From positions 1 to 33,596 of the forward strand of contig JAIXSA010000007.1 of NCBI GenBank assembly GCA_027484915.1: a stretch of 33,596 nt of DNA. The letters run 5' to 3'. The first letter of the stretch is position 1. The number at the start of each line of letters is the position of its first letter. The notes under the pieces are model-generated. The model did not search any database. It had not been told where the DNA came from and saw only the letters and a list, made by a program, of their open reading frames with translations. Positions 1 through 7,875 of this stretch are shown here, piece after piece. Both the position numbers and the translations under genes were made by a program. This stretch comes from Paracoccaceae bacterium. Its GTDB lineage: Bacteria > Pseudomonadota > Alphaproteobacteria > Rhodobacterales > Rhodobacteraceae.

Positions 1-195
1 CGGCCCGCAGGCCTCGGCGATGTACTTGTCGGCTTCATCCGGGCCGCTGGAAACAAACACGCTTTCGACCAGCGGGTTCTGCGACGGACGGATCCCCCCA
101 TTCGACACCACCACCATCCGCACCTTGTGCCGGGTTGCCACCGTCTCGGCCTCTCCCTTCACCGGGCAGGCATCGGCGTCGATATACAGCGTCAT
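1..195 (-). CDS. UPF0178 (YaiI/YqxD, DUF188) family protein, N-terminal part
   Basis: The gene runs leftward off the window edge; only the first 65 codons are present. The product begins [17 protein letters not shown], which matches the acidic strand and Cys-Pro of the UPF0178/YaiI family ([12 protein letters not shown]). Further on are VVVSNGG and a DEADKYIAE segment, equivalent to the conserved D-x-AD-x-x-IAE of the family, which has PIN-like character. The biochemical role of the family is not established, so none is claimed. The ATG at 195 is the natural family start. A TTAA-N7-CTAA element lies 29 bases upstream. Confident on family, none on function. Confidence 0.85.
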   Translation of the reverse strand, partial: MTLYIDADACPVKGEAETVATRHKVRMVVVSNGGIRPSQNPLVESVFVSSGPDEADKYIAEACGP

Positions 196-272
196 GCGGC
201 CCCCGAAACCGCGCGGACAGAAGTTAACACCGCCCTAACGCCCACAGCCAACCCCTTGATTCCAATGGCCCC

Positions 273-296
273 AAAAAAGCGCCGCGCGCGGCGCCT
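273..296 (-). terminator. Rho-independent terminator after the D-amino-acid aminotransferase operon
   Basis: A perfect 16-base GC palindrome (279-294, GCGCCGCGCGCGGCGC) is followed on the minus strand by six T (complement of 273-278). It begins immediately beyond the stop codon at 296-298. This is a textbook intrinsic terminator, closing the leftward operon. Confidence 0.85.
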
Positions 297-1159
297 CAGA
301 TCGCCGCCTTCCGCATCTCGTCCAGGTAGATCTCCCGCAGCCGCGTCGCCACCGGCCCCGGCTTGCCCGACCCGACCGGCTTCCCATCCACCTCCACCAC
401 CGGCATCACGAAGATCGAGGCCGCGGTCGAGAACGCCTCATCCGCCCCCTGAGCCTCGGCGGCGGTGAACGCCCGCTCCTCCACCTCGAACTGCGCCTCC
501 GCCGCGAACCGCAGGACCGCCGCCCGGGTGATCCCGTGCAGGATGTCGTTCCCCAGGGCCCGCGTGATGATCCGGTTCCCCTTCACGATGTAGGCGTTGT
601 TCGAGGTCCCCTCGGTCACCGCCCCCGCCTCGTCCATGAACCAGCTGTCATCCACCCCCGCCTTCTTCGCCGCCATCTTCCCCATCGACGGATACAGAAG
701 CTGCACCGTCTTGATATCGACCCGAGACCACCGCAGATCCGGAATCGTGATGACCTTGAACCCGGTCTTCGCGGCGGGCGCGTCGGCCAGGTTCGGGATG
801 TTCTGGGTGAAGGCCACCACCGTCCCCGGCAGATCGGTGGGCGGGAACAGGAAGCTGCGGTCCCCCGGATTGCCCCGCGTGACCTGCAGGTAGATCATCC
901 CCTGGTCGATTTCGTTCAGCCGGACCAACTCGCGATGCATCGCCAGCAGTTCCTCGGACGAGATCGGGCAGCTCATCTCCAGCTCCCGCAGCGACCGCTC
1001 CAACCGCCGGATGTGGCCGTCGAAGTCGATCAGCTTGCCGTCGAGCACCGAGGTCACCTCATAGACCCCGTCGGCCATGAGGAAGCCGCGGTCGAAGATC
1101 GAGACCTTCGCCTCCCCCTCGGGCAGGTAGTCGCCATTCACATAGACGGTGCGGGTCAT
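296..1159 (-). CDS. dat: D-amino-acid aminotransferase (class IV aminotransferase)
   Basis: 287 aa, the usual length for fold-type IV PLP transaminases (D-alanine/D-amino-acid aminotransferase, EC 2.6.1.21; branched-chain transaminases share the fold). Visible family features are FDRGFLMADGVYEV (residues 22-35), the PLP lysine in VDIKTVQLL (K150), and the cofactor-binding EGTSNNAYIV (E183). The chosen ATG gives the typical family start TVYVNGDYLP; a longer frame to 1258 would run through the end of the upstream gene. It begins 4 bases after the stop of the racemase/epimerase gene, so the two are surely co-transcribed. In that context it probably turns D-glutamate or D-alanine over to 2-oxo acids. 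Substrate is inferred. Confidence 0.85.
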   Translation of the reverse strand: MTRTVYVNGDYLPEGEAKVSIFDRGFLMADGVYEVTSVLDGKLIDFDGHIRRLERSLRELEMSCPISSEELLAMHRELVRLNEIDQGMIYLQVTRGNPGDRSFLFPPTDLPGTVVAFTQNIPNLADAPAAKTGFKVITIPDLRWSRVDIKTVQLLYPSMGKMAAKKAGVDDSWFMDEAGAVTEGTSNNAYIVKGNRIITRALGNDILHGITRAAVLRFAAEAQFEVEERAFTAAEAQGADEAFSTAASIFVMPVVEVDGKPVGSGKPGPVATRLREIYLDEMRKAAI

Positions 1160-1163
1160 GCTG

Positions 1164-2126
1164 TTATCCCCAGAGAAGCGGCGAAGCCGGGTGGATGTGG
1201 CGGTCATCGTAGACAACCGGATGCGCGCGGTCCTGCGCCATGTCGGCGGGGCCGTCAAGGTCGGACCAGTCGGCGCCCTGCGCGACCAGGATCGCCGGGG
1301 CCATCGACAACGAAGTCGAGATCATGCAACCGACCATCACCTTCAGCCCCAACCGTCGCGCCTCGGACTTCGCGCGCAACGCTTCGGTCAGGCCACCGGT
1401 CTTGTCGAGCTTCAGGTTGACCACGTCGTACTTGCCTAGAAGTCCGGGCAACGAAGCCGCGTCATGCGCGCTCTCGTCGGCACAGACCGGGAGGGGCCGC
1501 GCAATCTCGGCCAGCATGTCGTCGGCCCCTTGGGGGAGGGGCTGCTCCACCATCTCCACTCCCAGCCGGATCAGATGCGGGGCGAGGTCGGTATATACCT
1601 CGGGCGTCCAGCCCTCGTTCGCATCGACGATCAGGCGGACGTTGGGGGCACCGGCGCGGACCGCCTCGATCCGCGGCATGTCGGACGGGGTGCCAAGCTT
1701 GACCTTAAGGACGGCCCGATGGGCGTTCCGGGCGGCGGCGGCCCGCATCGCCTCAGGGCTGTCGAGCGACAAGGTAAAGGCGATCTCCACCGGCCTTGGC
1801 TGCACCAGCCCCGCCAACTGCCAGACCGGACGGCCGGCGGCCTTCGCCTCCAGATCCCACAGCGCGCAGTCCACCGCGTTCCGCGCCGCGCCAGGCTTCA
1901 TCGCATCCTGCAAGTCGGCTCGCGTGATACCCTCGGGCAGCGCCAGGATTGAGGCGACGGCCTGCTCTACCGTCTCGCCGTAGCGCGGATAGGGCAGCCC
2001 TTCGCCCCAGCCTCTATGACCGCCACGGGTCACCATGCAAGTCACCACCCGCGCTTCGGTCTTCGACCCACGCGAGATGGTGAAAGGGTTGCGTAGGGGG
2101 AAAGTCTCAGCCTGGGCGGTTATCAT
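1164..2126 (-). CDS. dgcA: Enolase-superfamily racemase: N-acetyl-D-glutamate racemase (DgcA-like) or dipeptide epimerase
   Basis: 320 aa, member of the mandelate racemase/muconate lactonizing branch of the enolase superfamily. The expected catalytic set is visible: K-x-K at 141-143 (LKVKLG), metal ligands D168 (VDANEGW), E194 (EMVEQPL) and D217 (CADES), and the opposing lysine K239 (NLKLDKTGG). L-Ala-D/L-Glu dipeptide epimerases and the DgcA N-acetyl-D-Glu racemases are closely related. Pairing with a D-amino-acid aminotransferase 4 bases downstream favours a D-glutamate role, but the usual DgcN partner is not in the window. The stop of the upstream methyltransferase-like gene lies 4 bases before this ATG. 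Superfamily certain; exact substrate uncertain. Confidence 0.7.
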   Translation of the reverse strand: MITAQAETFPLRNPFTISRGSKTEARVVTCMVTRGGHRGWGEGLPYPRYGETVEQAVASILALPEGITRADLQDAMKPGAARNAVDCALWDLEAKAAGRPVWQLAGLVQPRPVEIAFTLSLDSPEAMRAAAARNAHRAVLKVKLGTPSDMPRIEAVRAGAPNVRLIVDANEGWTPEVYTDLAPHLIRLGVEMVEQPLPQGADDMLAEIARPLPVCADESAHDAASLPGLLGKYDVVNLKLDKTGGLTEALRAKSEARRLGLKVMVGCMISTSLSMAPAILVAQGADWSDLDGPADMAQDRAHPVVYDDRHIHPASPLLWG

Positions 2127-2130
2127 TGCG

Positions 2131-2745
2131 TCAAAACAGCGGGAAAGTTCGGATCAGCCGGTGATCCTTGGCGTATTCCGCCAGTTCTGCGAAGGGCACG
2201 AACAGAAGGAACACCAGCGCATCCATCAGATTGCCACGCAGATGCCCCACGGAGACGGTGATCCGGTCAGGCGTGCGGAAGAGCGCCGGTTGCGGCAGGA
2301 TCATCGGCACCCTTGCCGCATAGGCATCATGGGCCGCACCGAAGGTGCCGCGTAGGAACGCCTCTTCCTTCCGGGCCGTTATTGCCAGGATCGTGAAGGT
2401 CAAAGCGCCCAGCAGCAGCGTCAAGGCAAGGCTTCCCAGAAGCAGCCCGAAGCCCACAACCCCAACGGTCGAGAAGAAGTACAGCGGATGTCTGCAGACC
2501 GAATAGGGTCCGTCCTGCATCACGCCCTGGTTCTTGTGCCCGCCGATGTAGAGGATCGCCCAGAAGCGACCCAGAACTGCCGCAACGATGCAGGCAAGTC
2601 CCATAATTTCCATCGCACCGAACACGGGTTCGGACCAGGCTGAACGTGAAAAAAGGATGAGCGGCAGGCAGGCGATGAAGGCAAGGCGCAGGACGTTTAT
2701 GCGAATAGCCTGGTTGACTGCGGTGGTTCTGGTCAGATTGGACAC
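2131..2745 (-). CDS. Isoprenylcysteine carboxyl methyltransferase-like (ICMT/PEMT) membrane protein
   Basis: 204 aa integral membrane protein. Hydrophobic segments lie near residues 18-35, 45-68, 90-122 and 175-190. The signature GPYSVCRHPLYFF (about 79-91) is the SAM-binding GPYxxxRHPxY motif of the ICMT/phospholipid-methyltransferase superfamily, and E127-E128 fit the conserved downstream acidic pair. Translation starts at GTG (2743-2745) with a good Shine-Dalgarno, AGGAG, six bases upstream. Bacterial members methylate lipids or remain uncharacterised; no CaaX prenylation is implied. It is the first gene of the operon with the racemase and aminotransferase, and why it is there is not obvious. 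Confidence 0.75.
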   Translation of the reverse strand: MSNLTRTTAVNQAIRINVLRLAFIACLPLILFSRSAWSEPVFGAMEIMGLACIVAAVLGRFWAILYIGGHKNQGVMQDGPYSVCRHPLYFFSTVGVVGFGLLLGSLALTLLLGALTFTILAITARKEEAFLRGTFGAAHDAYAARVPMILPQPALFRTPDRITVSVGHLRGNLMDALVFLLFVPFAELAEYAKDHRLIRTFPLF

Positions 2746-2856
2746 TGGGTACTCCTGCTAGGTTCCGCAGGATTGGACATGCTGCATGGCGCAGGTCAAG
2801 AGATGCTGGCGAAAAGCGCGGTTTGTGTCGCCGTGAGCTGGTGGCTTTTCTGCAAG

Positions 2857-2874
2857 TGCAAAAGGAATGTTGCA
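2857..2874. promoter_or_regulatory. Candidate operator upstream of mcl1 (TGCAA-N8-TTGCA)
   Basis: A perfect inverted repeat TGCAA-N8-TTGCA sits 69-86 bases upstream of the mcl1 ATG. A direct TGCAA copy (2851-2855) and a GCAACAA (2884-2890) lie nearby. The half-sites resemble the TTTGCAAA half-sites reported for the ScfR-family acyl-CoA regulators (PccR/RamB type), some of which control acetate and propionyl-CoA genes. The role is inferred from placement and resemblance. Confidence 0.3.
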
Positions 2875-2942
2875 TCGCAGCGCGCAACAATGTAACCCAT
2901 TCGCCAGACCAATCGTAATATCCTTGCTTACAGGGTGTCCCC

Positions 2943-3899
2943 ATGAGCTTCCGCCTGCAACCCCCCGCCCCTGCCCGTCCGAACCGCTGCCAACTGTTCG
3001 GCCCAGGGTCGCGGCCCGAGCTTTTCGCCAAGATGGCGGCCAGCGCGGCAGACGTCATCAACCTTGACCTTGAGGACTCGGTGGCCCCCGCCGACAAGCC
3101 GCAGGCGCGGGCGAACATCATCAAGGCGATCAGCGAGGTTGACTGGGGCTGCAAGACACTCAGCGTTCGTATCAACGGCCTCGACACGCCGTTCTGGTAC
3201 CGCGACGTGGTGGACCTTCTGGAACTGGCGGGGCCACGGCTCGACCAGATCATGATCCCGAAGGTCGGGTGCGCAGCGGATGTTTATGCGGTGGATGCTT
3301 TGGTCACAGCCTGCGAGGCCGCGGCGGGGCGGCAAAAGCGGATCAGCCTGGAGGTCATCATCGAAACGGCAGCGGGGATCGCGCATGTCGAGGAGATTGC
3401 GGCCAGTTCCCCCCGGTTGCAGGCGATGAGCCTTGGGGCGGCGGACTTTGCGGCAAGCATGGGGATGCAGACGACCGGGATCGGGGGCACGCAGGAGAAC
3501 TACTACATGCACCGTGAGGGGCAGAAGTACTGGTCCGACCCCTGGCACTGGGCGCAGGCGGCCATCGTGGCGGCCTGTCGGACGCACGGCGTCTTGCCGG
3601 TGGACGGGCCGTTCGGGGACTTCTCGGACGAAGAGGGGTTCAAGGCCCAGGCCCGGCGGTCGGCGACGCTTGGGATGGTCGGGAAATGGGCGATCCATCC
3701 CAAGCAGGTGGCCCTGGCGAACGAGGTCTTCACGCCGTCCGAGTCCGCCGTGACCGAGGCGCGCGAGATCCTGGCGGCGATGGAGGCGGCGACGGCCGCG
3801 GGCCAGGGCGCGGCGGTCTACAAGGGACGGCTGGTGGATATCGCCAGCATGCGCCAGGCCGAAGTGATCGTACGGCAGGCGGACCTGATCGCAGGGTGA
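2943..3899 (+). CDS. mcl1: L-malyl-CoA/beta-methylmalyl-CoA lyase
   Basis: 318 aa, the length of Rhodobacter Mcl1, and the sequence reads as that enzyme throughout (start MSFRLQPPAPARPNRCQLFG, segment EDSVAPADKPQAR, TGIGGTQENYYMHREGQ). It belongs to the HpcH/HpaI (CitE-like) TIM-barrel lyases. Catalytic or metal residues by alignment from memory are R76 (SVRINGLDTP), E141 (IIETAAG) and D168 (LGAADFA). It reversibly cleaves L-malyl-CoA to acetyl-CoA and glyoxylate, and beta-methylmalyl-CoA to propionyl-CoA and glyoxylate. It is therefore a step of the ethylmalonyl-CoA pathway for acetate assimilation. It is not the shorter Mcl2 thioesterase paralogue. The gene is monocistronic, with a 197-base upstream region holding a candidate operator, and converges on an EamA gene. 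Confidence 0.93.
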   Translation: MSFRLQPPAPARPNRCQLFGPGSRPELFAKMAASAADVINLDLEDSVAPADKPQARANIIKAISEVDWGCKTLSVRINGLDTPFWYRDVVDLLELAGPRLDQIMIPKVGCAADVYAVDALVTACEAAAGRQKRISLEVIIETAAGIAHVEEIAASSPRLQAMSLGAADFAASMGMQTTGIGGTQENYYMHREGQKYWSDPWHWAQAAIVAACRTHGVLPVDGPFGDFSDEEGFKAQARRSATLGMVGKWAIHPKQVALANEVFTPSESAVTEAREILAAMEAATAAGQGAAVYKGRLVDIASMRQAEVIVRQADLIAG

Positions 3900-3906
3900 G
3901 CCATGC

Positions 3907-3934
3907 GTAGGGTGGTCGGTATCGCCCACCCTAC
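3907..3934. terminator. Bidirectional hairpin between convergent mcl1 and EamA genes
   Basis: A perfect 9-bp stem, GTAGGGTGG (3907-3915) and CCACCCTAC (3926-3934), with a 10-base loop. It starts 8 bases after the mcl1 stop and overlaps the stop codon of the opposing permease (3931-3933). There is no long T-run, so termination is inferred from position between convergent genes. Confidence 0.55.
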
Positions 3935-4782
3935 CTTCGCGTCAGCGCGTAGATGCCCGATCCCACGACCAGCGCCGCGCCGATCCAGGTGGCAAGGTCT
4001 GGCCGCTCTCCGAACAGCGCCATCGCCAGCACCATCGCGAAGACCAGCCGCGTGTAGCGGAAAGGGGTCACGGCACCGACCTCCCCCGTCCGCATCGCGT
4101 AGGTCAGGGCGTGGTAGCCCAGCATGCCGAAGACCGTGCCCCCCATCAGGTAGACAAGCGCGATGCCCGAGGGAACTTGCGCCCCACCAGTGACGGCTAG
4201 CAGGATCACCCCCGCCGTCGCCAGCATCGCGAACCCCAGTGTGCCCAGCTGGCGGTTCGACAGACCCTTGGGCGCGGCGCGGGTGGCAAGGTCCCGGCCC
4301 GCAAAGCCAAGCAGACCGACCACGGCCAGCAGCGACAGGGCCGAGAAATCCGCGCCTGGTCGCAGAATCACCATGACGCCCGCAAAGCCCACCAGGACCG
4401 CCAGCCAGCGCTGCAGGCTGACCTTCTCGCCGAAGACCAGCGCCGCGCCGGCAACGACGACCAAAGGCGTCGCCTGCAGGATGGCCGAGGTGGTGGACAG
4501 CGCCGTCAGCGTGATGGCGAGGCCGTAGAAAAGCCGCCCCGTGACCTCGAACCCGCAGCGGACCAGCATGGCGCGGGAGAGGAAGGCGGGGGGCAGCAAC
4601 GCCTCACCCTGCCGGGCAGCCATCGCAGCGAAAACCAGCATCCCGGTCAGGCCGATGGTCAGAAGGACCTGGCCAAGGGGAAGCGTGTGGGCCGCAGCCT
4701 TCACGAAGACATCCTCGACCGCGAACCCGGCCATCGAGGCGGTCATGAAAAGCGCACCGCGCTGGTTGTCGGTCAGCGGCAC
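3931..4782 (-). CDS. EamA-family (DMT superfamily) permease
   Basis: 283 aa with about ten hydrophobic helices in two EamA repeats. Typical landmarks are the end-of-repeat FGEKVSLQRWLAVLVGFAGV with ILRPG in the first half, and FGERPDLATWIGAALVVGSG at the C-terminus. These inner-membrane carriers usually export metabolites or amino acids; the substrate cannot be read from sequence. The start is taken as GTG (4780-4782), giving MPLTDNQRG, because a run of six G lies just upstream as Shine-Dalgarno. The in-frame sequence further upstream is non-family and runs into the dapA terminator region. First of five EamA genes in the window. Confidence 0.85.
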   Translation of the reverse strand: MPLTDNQRGALFMTASMAGFAVEDVFVKAAAHTLPLGQVLLTIGLTGMLVFAAMAARQGEALLPPAFLSRAMLVRCGFEVTGRLFYGLAITLTALSTTSAILQATPLVVVAGAALVFGEKVSLQRWLAVLVGFAGVMVILRPGADFSALSLLAVVGLLGFAGRDLATRAAPKGLSNRQLGTLGFAMLATAGVILLAVTGGAQVPSGIALVYLMGGTVFGMLGYHALTYAMRTGEVGAVTPFRYTRLVFAMVLAMALFGERPDLATWIGAALVVGSGIYALTRR

Positions 4783-4855
4783 ACCACCCCCCTGGAATTG
4801 TCTGACACCGGTCAAGGCGTGCCCGGACCTTGCGTGGGCTGGACGGAAATGACAA

Positions 4856-4881
4856 GCGCCCCGCCTTGTCGGACGGGGCGC
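4856..4881 (-). terminator. GC hairpin downstream of dapA
   Basis: Perfect 8-bp stem, GCGCCCCG (4856-4863) and CGGGGCGC (4874-4881), with a 10-base loop. On the minus strand it lies between the dapA stop and the EamA start and is followed by TTGTCATTTCC. It is a plausible terminator, though the T-run is weak. Confidence 0.45.
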
Positions 4882-4883
4882 AA

Positions 4884-4923
4884 GACTTTTCGAAAAGTCG
4901 TGCAAATTCCTTCGAAGGAATTT
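4884..4923. repeat. Two adjacent perfect palindromes centred on TTCGAA
   Basis: GACTTTTCGAAAAGTC (4884-4899, 16 bases, perfect) is followed after four bases by AAATTCCTTCGAAGGAATTT (4904-4923, 20 bases, perfect). Both centre on TTCGAA, and the second ends six bases before the dapA stop codon. As RNA they would form two hairpins without true loops, and as DNA two dyads. They could be a transcript 3' end or a protein site; see findings. Confidence 0.6.
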
Positions 4924-4928
4924 GGACG

Positions 4929-5801
4929 TCAGATCAGCCCGGCGTGCTTCATCGCGGCCTTGATCTTCGTCTTCGTCCCATCGGTCAGGCCGACAAGCGG
5001 CAGGCGCACTTCCTCGGAGCAGAGGCCAAGGACCGACAAGGCGTACTTCGCACCGACAAGACCCGGCTCGATGAAGATCGCCTCGTGCAGCGGCATCAGC
5101 TTGTCCTGGTATTCCAGCGCCTTGGCATAGTCGCCGCGCAGGGTCGCTTCCTGGAACTCGGCACAAAGGCGCGGGGCAACGTTGGCGGTGACCGAAATAC
5201 ATCCGACCCCACCGTGGGCGTTGAAGCCAAGGGCCGTCGCGTCCTCACCCGACAGCTGGATGAAGTCCGGCCCACAGGAGGCGCGCTGCATCGAGACCCG
5301 CTCGATCTTGCCGGTCGCGTCCTTCACCCCGATGATCCGGGGCAATTTGGCCAGCGTCCCCATCGTCTCGGGCAGCATGTCCACGACGGACCGTCCAGGG
5401 ATGTTGTAGATCACGATGGGAAGCTGGCAGCAGTCGTGCAGCGCGGTGTAATGCGCGATCATCCCGGCTTGCGTGGGCTTGTTGTAGTAGGGCGTTACGA
5501 CCAGCGCGGCAGAGGCCCCCACCTTCTCGGCATGGCGCATCAGGCTGATGCCTTCCACGGTGTTGTTCGACCCCGCCCCAGCGATCACCGGGACGCGGCC
5601 CGCGACGGCGGCCACGACTTCCTCGATGACCTTCTGGTGTTCAGCATGGCTCAGCGTCGGGCTTTCGCCCGTGGTCCCCACCGGAACGATCCCGTGCGAC
5701 CCTTCGGCAATATGCCAGTCCACGAGTTTCTTCAGCGTCACCAGATCCAGTTCGCCGTTCTTGAACGGCGTCACCAGGGCAGGAAGGGACCCTCTGATCA
5801 T
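4929..5801 (-). CDS. dapA: 4-hydroxy-tetrahydrodipicolinate synthase
   Basis: 290 aa, standard DapA length and TIM-barrel class I aldolase sequence. The active site is complete: [10 protein letters not shown] (T43/T44), Y132 with R137 in VIYNIPGRS, and the Schiff-base lysine K160 in GVKDATG. It condenses pyruvate with aspartate semialdehyde, the first committed step to meso-diaminopimelate and lysine, in the cytoplasm. The Shine-Dalgarno AAAGGAG lies 7 bases before the ATG. It is divergent from the lytic transglycosylase across 139 bases, so cell-wall precursor synthesis and wall remodelling share one promoter region. Paired palindromes and a GC hairpin follow the stop. Confidence 0.95.
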   Translation of the reverse strand: MIRGSLPALVTPFKNGELDLVTLKKLVDWHIAEGSHGIVPVGTTGESPTLSHAEHQKVIEEVVAAVAGRVPVIAGAGSNNTVEGISLMRHAEKVGASAALVVTPYYNKPTQAGMIAHYTALHDCCQLPIVIYNIPGRSVVDMLPETMGTLAKLPRIIGVKDATGKIERVSMQRASCGPDFIQLSGEDATALGFNAHGGVGCISVTANVAPRLCAEFQEATLRGDYAKALEYQDKLMPLHEAIFIEPGLVGAKYALSVLGLCSEEVRLPLVGLTDGTKTKIKAAMKHAGLI

Positions 5802-5940
5802 GACGCTTCTCCTTTGATGGGGCGGAATTGCCCGGACTTCAGCGCGCTTCTCATAGCGGCTGGCAGGCGTGCTGCCAAGTCTTGCGCACTAACGCACTCG
5901 TGGGTTGTCCGAGGCCCGTCCCTCAGGCAGATTCGGGGCC

Positions 5941-7875
5941 ATGAGCAGCACAACAATGATCCGGGCGCTGGTCCTGGCCTTGGGCCTCCAGACGCTGCCG
6001 GCATGCGCAGACACGACACAGGCCATGCGGACAGCTCTGGAGCTGGCCGCGAAAGAGGATTGGGACGGCGCGCTGGCCGTGGCGCCTTCGGGCGTCGGGC
6101 GCGATGTCATCGAATGGCAGCGCCTGCGCGCGGGCGAAGGGCGCCTGGGCGAATATGAGGATTTCCTTGCCCGCCGCGCGGACTGGCCCGGCTTGCCCCT
6201 GATGCGGGAAAAGGGGGAAGAGGCCGTTGCGCGGTCCGATGACCCTGCCCGCGTTATCGCCTGGTTCAAGGCAGGACCGCCCGAGACGGGAGCCGGTGCC
6301 ATCGCCTATGTCAGCGCCCTTCTCGCGGCAGGCCGCGCGGCAGACGCCGAGACCGAGGCGATGCGGGCCTGGTCCACCCTCGCCTTCTCGCCCGAACAGG
6401 AGGCCGAGATGATCGGTCTTGCGCCCGAAGCGGTAAGCTTTGTCCATGAGCTGCGTCTGGACACCTTGTTGTGGGAAGGCAGGACGAAAGAGGCCTCCCG
6501 GATGCTCTCGCGCGTGCCTGAGGACCTGCAGGCGCTGGCCCGCGCACGGATCGCGCTGCAGGAAGAAGGCAAGGGCGTCACCGGGCTGATCGAGGCGGTT
6601 CCGAAATCACGGGCCAAGGACCCAGGCCTCGCCTACGACCGCTTCGTCTGGCGCATGAAGAAGGACCTGTATGACGAGGCTGCAGAGCTGATCCTCGACC
6701 GCTCGTCATCCGCCGAGGCCCTGGGCCGACCCGAAGCCTGGGCCGAACGCCGCGCAGTTCTTGCGCGATACATGATGCGCAACGGCCGCGCCAAGGAGGC
6801 CTACCGCATCGCGGCGAGCCATCACATCCCGGTGGACAACGGCACTTCAGCCTATGCCGACCTTGAATTCCTTGCGGGTTTCATTGCCCTGCGCAAACTG
6901 GGTGACGCGAACACCGCTGAGAAGCACTTCCAGCACCTTCTTTCCGGGGTCTCGACCCCGATCAGCCTGGCCCGGGCACATTACTGGATCGGACGCGCGC
7001 AAGAGGCAGCGGGCAAGGACGGCACCGCCAGCTACAAGGCTGCAGCGGCGCACCAGACCGCCTTCTACGGACTTCTGGCGGCGGAACAGCTGGGGCTGAC
7101 GCTGGACGAAAGCCTTCTGCAGCGCCCCGGCAGCCCGGACTGGCGCGAGGCGCGGTTCACGCAATCCTCGGTCCTTGCGGCAGTCGAAGTGCTGCTGAAG
7201 GCGGGGGACCGGACGCTGGCCAAACGGTTCCTCCTGCATCTCGGCGAAAGCCAGGACGAGACGGGCCTTGCCCAGATGGCCGACATGGCGCTTGACTGGG
7301 ACGAGCCGCATCTGGCGGTACTGATCGCCAAGCAGGCCGCCGAACGCGGGCTGATCCTGCCCCATGCCTATTACCCCACGCCGGATTTCGTGCCCGATGG
7401 GCTGAAGGTCAGCCGGGCGCTGGCACTGGCGATTGCACGGCGGGAAAGCGAGTTCGACCCGGCCGCCCGCTCCAGCGCCGATGCGCGCGGGCTGATGCAG
7501 GTCCTGCCAGGGACAGCGAAGCACATGGCTGACAAGCTTGGAAAGCCCTTCGACGCGGCCAAGCTGTTCAGCGACCCGGCCTACAACGTGACGATGGGGG
7601 CGGCCTACCTGTCCGAGATGGCCGAGGAATTCGGGCCGTCCATCGCCCTGATCGCCTCGGGCTACAATGCCGGTCCGGGCCGCCCGCGTCGATGGATCAG
7701 CGAATTCGGCGACCCGAGGCGGGCGGACGTCGATGTGGTCGACTGGATCGAGACCATTCCTTTTGCCGAGACGCGGACCTACGTCATGCGGGTTGCGGAA
7801 GGCGTGGTGATCTACCGGGCCAAGCTCAAGGGTGCTGTCGGGCCGGTCCGGATTACCGAAGAGCTCAAGGGCTAG
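5941..7875 (+). CDS. slt: Soluble lytic murein transglycosylase (Slt70-like, GH23)
   Basis: 644 aa. The N-terminus (MSSTTMIRALVLALGLQTLPACADT) is an export signal; LPAC could act as a lipobox, otherwise cleavage falls near ACA-D. The middle is a long alpha-helical superhelix as in Slt70. The C-terminal GH23 domain shows ARRESEFDPAARS with the catalytic glutamate at residue 502, RGLMQVLPGTA, and SGYNAGPGRPRRW. It cleaves peptidoglycan glycan strands to 1,6-anhydromuropeptides in the periplasm. In-frame ATGs at 5905 and 5956 are alternatives; 5941 gives the best signal peptide. The stop codon overlaps the stop of the opposing channel gene. Family sure, lipoprotein status open. Confidence 0.9.
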   Translation: MSSTTMIRALVLALGLQTLPACADTTQAMRTALELAAKEDWDGALAVAPSGVGRDVIEWQRLRAGEGRLGEYEDFLARRADWPGLPLMREKGEEAVARSDDPARVIAWFKAGPPETGAGAIAYVSALLAAGRAADAETEAMRAWSTLAFSPEQEAEMIGLAPEAVSFVHELRLDTLLWEGRTKEASRMLSRVPEDLQALARARIALQEEGKGVTGLIEAVPKSRAKDPGLAYDRFVWRMKKDLYDEAAELILDRSSSAEALGRPEAWAERRAVLARYMMRNGRAKEAYRIAASHHIPVDNGTSAYADLEFLAGFIALRKLGDANTAEKHFQHLLSGVSTPISLARAHYWIGRAQEAAGKDGTASYKAAAAHQTAFYGLLAAEQLGLTLDESLLQRPGSPDWREARFTQSSVLAAVEVLLKAGDRTLAKRFLLHLGESQDETGLAQMADMALDWDEPHLAVLIAKQAAERGLILPHAYYPTPDFVPDGLKVSRALALAIARRESEFDPAARSSADARGLMQVLPGTAKHMADKLGKPFDAAKLFSDPAYNVTMGAAYLSEMAEEFGPSIALIASGYNAGPGRPRRWISEFGDPRRADVDVVDWIETIPFAETRTYVMRVAEGVVIYRAKLKGAVGPVRITEELKG

